Shown: piece by piece, positions 59,421 through 64,000 of the stretch
Numbering within the stretch: the stretch's first letter is position 1
Layout: the number at the start of each line of letters is the position of its first letter
NCBI RefSeq assembly: GCF_003945595.2
Contig: NW_024104349.1
Location: 372,001-436,000, forward strand
Source: Pipra filicauda
Taxonomy: Eukaryota; Chordata; Aves; Passeriformes; Pipridae
Direction: 5' to 3'
DNA length: 64,000 nt
Translations under genes and position numbers: made by a program
The notes under the pieces: model-generated
Seen by the model: only the letters and a program-made list of their open reading frames with translations
Told to the model about the DNA's origin: nothing
Database searches by the model: none

Positions 59421-62094
59421 CACACTTTCTTACAGGATCAATTTTCTTCTCCCAAATGACAAACGGAAAACAGAAGAAGAAGAAGAAAGCTGTTGCCATT
59501 CACAAGCTCCTGGAGTGTATTAAAGATGACATGGGCACAGCGACTTTTTTTCTGGCAATACAAGACGCAGCCTTTTGCATTTCTGCACAAAAACATGTTT
59601 TGTCCCTAAAAGATGTCACCATTCATTTTGCGCAAATTAATCACACATTCCCACCCAAACCTTTCATTAGCACTTGGGTATTTGAGCCACTTAAACCTTG
59701 CAAAGAAGGTTTTGAGGCCCATCATCAGCGAACATCACCTCCTTGAGAGCAGAGAAACAGCGCAGGCAGCAGCTGTGAGGTTCGAGAGAGAGACGAAGCT
59801 CCAGCTTTCAGCTTGGAGAGTTTATACCTTTAAGAGGCACAAAACAAAAAAAAAAAAAAGAAACACAATCCTTGAGATGAGTCACTCAAAAGTGTGCCCG
59901 TTTTTCTCCTCGCAGGCCTGAGCAGCCTCACACAAAGCCCCTCGGGGCACAGGCTCCTCATTTGGCAGAGCTCAGCCAGAAGCGGGGCCGGGGAATACCT
60001 TTACGCTGGAGAATTTGGCTTGTAACAAGGCTTTTCAGGAACACGGCAATTGCCCACGTGAACGCATGGCTTCCTGCATTAATATGCTAAAGAGACAAGA
60101 CAAGCATCTTTAGCTACAGCTGAGGACTAATTAAGACTGCTCTTTTACAAATATTGCATGGTTCGTTCCATTCTTCCCCGATTAAGAACAAAAGAAGAAA
60201 AGAAGTCATTTATTGTCATGAGTCACTTCAGATACAATGGAAGGAATTCCAACAGATGACTGAGACAAAACAAAAGCTGACATTATGAAAGCCATGTCTA
60301 AACACTAATTTAAACTGTCAACTTGCTAGTGAGGAAGGTTCATGACAGAGGGAGAATTAAAACTTAAAAGAGCACATAAATCATTGAAGAGATTAGCAGT
60401 GTGTGATGGGGCCAAAGTACTCCGTGCTGGAAACTGGCTGAATGGTAGCAGCTCCCTCTCAATTTGGGGGTGAATGCCGTGTTTTGCCAACAGTCCTGGA
60501 CTAAAATGAGTAATTTCGGGCCGCGTTCCCAGAAGTGGGAGCTGTGTGAGTCAGTGGCCTTACTCCCATTTCCAGCAGGTGAGGATCAGACCCTTTGTGT
60601 CCTGAACAGCATCTGAGTGTTAGATAAAATCTCGCTTCAGCTTTCCTCAGACTTATCAGAAGTGCTTAACTTCGGAAAGGAGCCAAAAAATGGCTTTGGG
60701 TTACGTCCAGAGCCGCTGTAAATGGTCATGACTGACTCCCACAATCTGACTGGACCATTCAAGAACCCTTCCCTTTCACCAGCACCACAGTATCTCCTCT
60801 CTTCTGGTTTACAGGGAACATATCTTGAGCTAGTGCCTGTTAATTCTCTGCAGACCTGCTTTCCACAGCAGAAACCTCGCTCATCTCCACTGTAAAAAAG
60901 GAACATGGCACCTAAAGATGCACTGTGTGCTGCAGGGTTTCACTTGTGGTTTTGTTTTTTTTTTTCATATGCATTAAAACTCTTTCCTACAAAACAAAAA
61001 TTTTTCAAGCAAGCATGTCCTTTTTTTTTTTTTTTTCAGCCCAGTTGGCTTTTCAAACAGGTACACGGCCTCCAGCTCTACAGCCCATGTTATTTTGTGT
61101 AAGTCTTGCAGGGACAGTGACACAGAGTTCTGCAAAATGATTGAGTATTGGGATTAGATCATCTAAAATCTGTGTCTTTATCTGCTTATTCCCATTGTTG
61201 CTGATACTCCCAAAACAGAGAAACCATTATAGATTACCAAGGTGGAACCATCCATATTGATGGATTTAAGAAGATTTAGCTCCTATCTTAGCTATTTCAA
61301 AATCCAGGTGAGCCTAAAATCCACACAAGCAAAAGTTCTATCTTTTCTTCAATTCATCATGGAGGTTTCTTCCCTATTTCCTTCCCAGACCAGAAAGCCA
61401 GCAGTGAACTCATACCCGAGTTTAGCTTAGTCAAAAGTAAAAGGTCAGGATGTATTTGATTTGTTGCTGAATAAGAAGACTTCCAAAAATGCTCTTATTT
61501 GCACATCTGAGGGCATTTTATCCATTGCTGTGGGAACTGGTGGGCAATGCTGTGTCTCCTGGACACCAGCAATGAAGAAGACCCTCGTCCTATGCTTCCA
61601 CTCTCTTAAGGATGGGGATATTGGTCTGGACACATCACAGGCTTTCTTTAACTGTGTAGATATCAGTCTAAAGTCGATGTAGAGACTGCAGTGGGAAGGT
61701 CCAGGCCTTCCCATCCTAGAAGTGCTGCTGGAATTAGGTCACTCTTAGCTTTGGCTCCAATTCAGGCAGAAGTTCAGAGAGTCAATTATAAAATAAATAA
61801 TAAGAGGGAAAGTAAGTGAGATTCAGAGCCCTTTGACTTAGAGGGATGAAATCACTGTGGAAGTTGGGGAGGGATTTGCTGTGAGTTTAGGAGCAATCAG
61901 GATCCTTTCCAGCATCCTTGTGTTTCGCTTAGCTGGTTGCAGATGAACAGATTTTTTTCTTCCCATCCTTGTCACGGAAATCGCTACAGATTTTACTGAA
62001 TTATTGTTGTCTACTTGTGTTATGACAGTCATTGGGCCAGTTGTGATGGGCACTGCAGAAGGGATGAACAACAAGAGGACTCACCTTGTTCAGT
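59421..62094. other. Unique non-coding stretch, no gene seen
   Basis: Contains an A13 run near 59,847 and a T-rich run at 61,020-61,036. An AT-rich, motif-dense block at 60,030-60,480 includes an exact AP-1 site TGAGTCA (60,219-60,225). No gene recognised. Confidence 0.45.
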
Positions 62095-62720
62095 CAAGAG
62101 GTGACAGAAGATAACAGGTAAATAGTAGGATGACACTGGCCACGGGACAAAAGGAGAGGTTTAAAGAGAATTAGACAATAACTTTTTTAAGCTATGGAGA
62201 GCTTCTTATGAAGACCAGAGGTGAAGGTATTGCAAAAACCAGGACAAAAAAGTGAGATGGTGGATGACAGCTTTAACTGTGGGAATGGTAGAATTCCACT
62301 GTGTTAGAGATGTTCTGCAGGAAGCCTACAAGAATTGACCACGCCTTGGATGAAAGGGCAAAGAGATTATCAGGTAAAGATGATGCACAGTATGGACAGG
62401 AGTGGAAGCAGTACTGGCTATGATATCCTCAGCATTCAACAGAGAAAGAATTGGAGAAACATGGAAAGAAAGATGAAGACATGTTGGTTTAGTCATGTTG
62501 AGCAGTGGAGGAGTGAGATCTCTGAGTCGTTCTTGGAGTAGAGAACCAGGCTGGAATGTTAAGCAGCAGACAGATGCCAGCTGGATTTTTGTAGAGTGGT
62601 AGAAGTGGAAAAGGGGAAGGTCCCATGTGAAAGTCAAAGTCGGACAAACTGAAGGCAAGCTTGTTGGATTAAGAGAAGAGATAGAAGCAGAGAGAAACAT
62701 GAAAGACAAGGTTTCATGAT
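62095..62720 (+). mobile_element. Probable ancient amniote dispersed repeat
   Basis: The plus strand is strongly purine-rich and has the word order of an old repeat family seen across amniotes. It shows aggtgaaggtattgcaaaaa ccagg, gtgagatggtggatgacag, then gttagagatgttctgcagga and cttggatgaaagggcaaag, followed by gatgaagacatgttggtt, tagtcatgttgagcagtgg, gagtgagatctctgag, gaaccaggctggaatg and cagacagatgccagctgg. In known copies the same phrases (attgcagtagtccagg, gagagatgatggtgg, catgttgagc) occur in this order. I cannot assign the family name from memory with safety (LINE of the CR1/L2 group is my guess), and the edges are approximate. Confidence 0.4.
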
Positions 62721-64000
62721 GAATAACATCACTTTCTCTCCGAAATGTGCTGGTCTGGTCAAGGGAGAGGGAAATGGGAGCATGGGGCTTGCTCCAAAAA
62801 TCTCCCCTGCATGTAGGTATGAGGGTCATCTAAGTAAGTCATATGCAGATCCACCAAGTACTGGGTCTGGCTGGTGCTTTTGAAGCAATGAGCTGCTCTG
62901 TCTGTCCAAGCACAAGCTGGGCAAAGGTAAACCACCCAACAAGGGTTGTGCTTTGTGCACTTTGGTTACCATTCCGTAGAACCTCCAGTGGAAAAGATGA
63001 AGCTCGATGGGAGGCCACTGATGCTATCTCATTCTGCAACATCACTTTAACATCACTGCAACTCTCCCAGAAGCCTCACCTTAAAATTGCTGTAACTCAG
63101 GGGCAAATCAGGTCTTTTCACAACGATGTCAATAATGCTACACCCTGGGTAAAATTAGCCCCTGGACAGTTATTCTGACACTTTCACAATAGAACTTTTT
63201 GGGGGTTTGGCTTTGTTTTGTTTTGTTTTCCCTCCCCCTTCCCCCCTTCCTTTATTTTAGTGGTTCTCCACTAAACCCACTTCCACTGCATGGAGAGGGA
63301 GGGAGACATTCCTGGCTGCTTCATGAGAGAGGATCACGAGGCAAGAATCAATGCAACTGTGCTGACAAACAGATCACACTTTGGAGATCCGAGCCTGAAC
63401 GTTACCTTATGTTTTAGCAGCTTCCTTGGCTTCAGTGCCTGGGGCTGTTTGAATCTCCCACCAGCTCAGTGCAGCTCTTTCCCACACATTTTAGGTGCTG
63501 AATTAATTTCAAGCTCAAAGGAACAACATTTCCAGGCTCTTGATGAAGAGTCTATCACTCAAGAGCAAGAAGAGTTGCCAGGAATTCTGAAGGTTGTTTG
63601 CCTGAATCTGAAATGTGGATGAGCCACTCGGCCCTGAGGGGTTATTTAAGGACATTCCGGTATCTGACGTGATATGAAGGCAACGTAAATATCCTTATGT
63701 GTGTGTGTGTTGATGGGACAGAGGTCCATAAATACATGAGCAGTTGGCTGCATTTTTCGCTCAGCTCCCATCCGTGTTTGTAAACACTGGGGAAAGAGAC
63801 CCAAATCTGTGTCCAACCCGGAGCAGTCACAGAACATACTGTAATTCCCGTAATGCGAAACAGAGCGGCTCGCTAACCGTGCCGATCTGGAGAGAATTCC
63901 TGACATGATCCTTTTACGTATTTTATGTTAATCACTTCCATCTCAGGAACACACACAAACAATACCCTATTAGACGTTCCCTCTGGCACTCGGACAGCAG
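62721..64000. other. Unique non-coding stretch with an acceptor-like tract
   Basis: Includes a long pyrimidine tract (63,230-63,258) ending in ttttag at 63,260 and an ATG frame of 110 codons at 63,290-63,622, neither tied to a known gene. A (GT)6-like run is at 63,700-63,712. Confidence 0.4.
63213..63258 (+). repeat. (TTTTG)3 plus polypyrimidine tract
   Basis: Three TTTTG units followed by TTTTCCCTCCCCC, TTCCCCCC and TTCCTTTATTTT. Low complexity, and also a near-ideal polypyrimidine tract in front of AG at 63,259-63,260. Confidence 0.85.

Noticed and set aside
59775..59790. tRNA B-box-like ggttcgag
   Set aside because: The second half of the B box and any A box or cloverleaf are missing.
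1..64000. Endogenous retrovirus LTRs or DNA transposons
   Set aside because: I looked for TG...CA bounded repeats with polyadenylation signals, primer-binding sites and terminal inverted repeats and found none convincing by eye. A RepeatMasker run would be decisive.

Overview
The window looks like non-coding avian nuclear DNA, either intergenic or deep intronic. The main evidence is thirteen 3'-end fragments of CR1 LINE retrotransposons, the dominant interspersed repeat of birds. They are short and 5'-truncated, and most end in the CR1 octamer tail (ATTCTATG-like) instead of poly(A). Three copies (12.5, 14.3 and 50.4 kb) share diagnostic wording and look like one young, possibly passerine-type, subfamily; that is an inference. 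I see no bacterial gene organisation, rRNA, tRNA, CRISPR array, endogenous retrovirus LTR or DNA transposon that I can defend, and no open frame encodes a protein family I recognise.

Layout. 1-12 kb is mostly unique sequence with one fossil MIR-type SINE near 3.1 kb, inside a mildly CpG-enriched patch. 12.5-14.7 kb holds two near-identical CR1s facing each other tail to tail around a very AT-rich 1.4 kb spacer. 15-26 kb is unique, with a perfect 20-bp palindrome (17.03 kb), a possible ancient repeat (20.3 kb), a GC/CpG-rich block with a splice-bounded open frame (21.3-21.8 kb) and a 3 x 43 bp tandem repeat (23.5 kb). 26-37 kb carries five CR1 fragments, all on the minus strand, plus a purine-rich minisatellite with a 50-bp higher-order period (33.9 kb). 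37-44 kb is unique with T/G-rich tracts. 44-56.5 kb carries six CR1 fragments, five of them on the plus strand. 56.8-57.4 kb is the most promoter-like place in the window: 25 CpGs in 212 bp, preceded by a TATA-like box and a CCAAT box and followed by a YY1-type ATGG site. 57-64 kb is unique apart from what reads as an old amniote dispersed repeat at about 62.1-62.7 kb.

No gene network can be described. The best leads for unannotated biology are the compact CpG promoter candidate at 56.84-57.34 kb, the candidate exon at 21,304-21,758 (acceptor, open frame and donor all aligned), the palindrome at 17,031-17,050, the structured minisatellites at 23.5 and 33.9 kb, and several motif-dense unique blocks that may be conserved enhancers. 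All of these need alignment to other bird genomes and RNA evidence, neither of which I could run.
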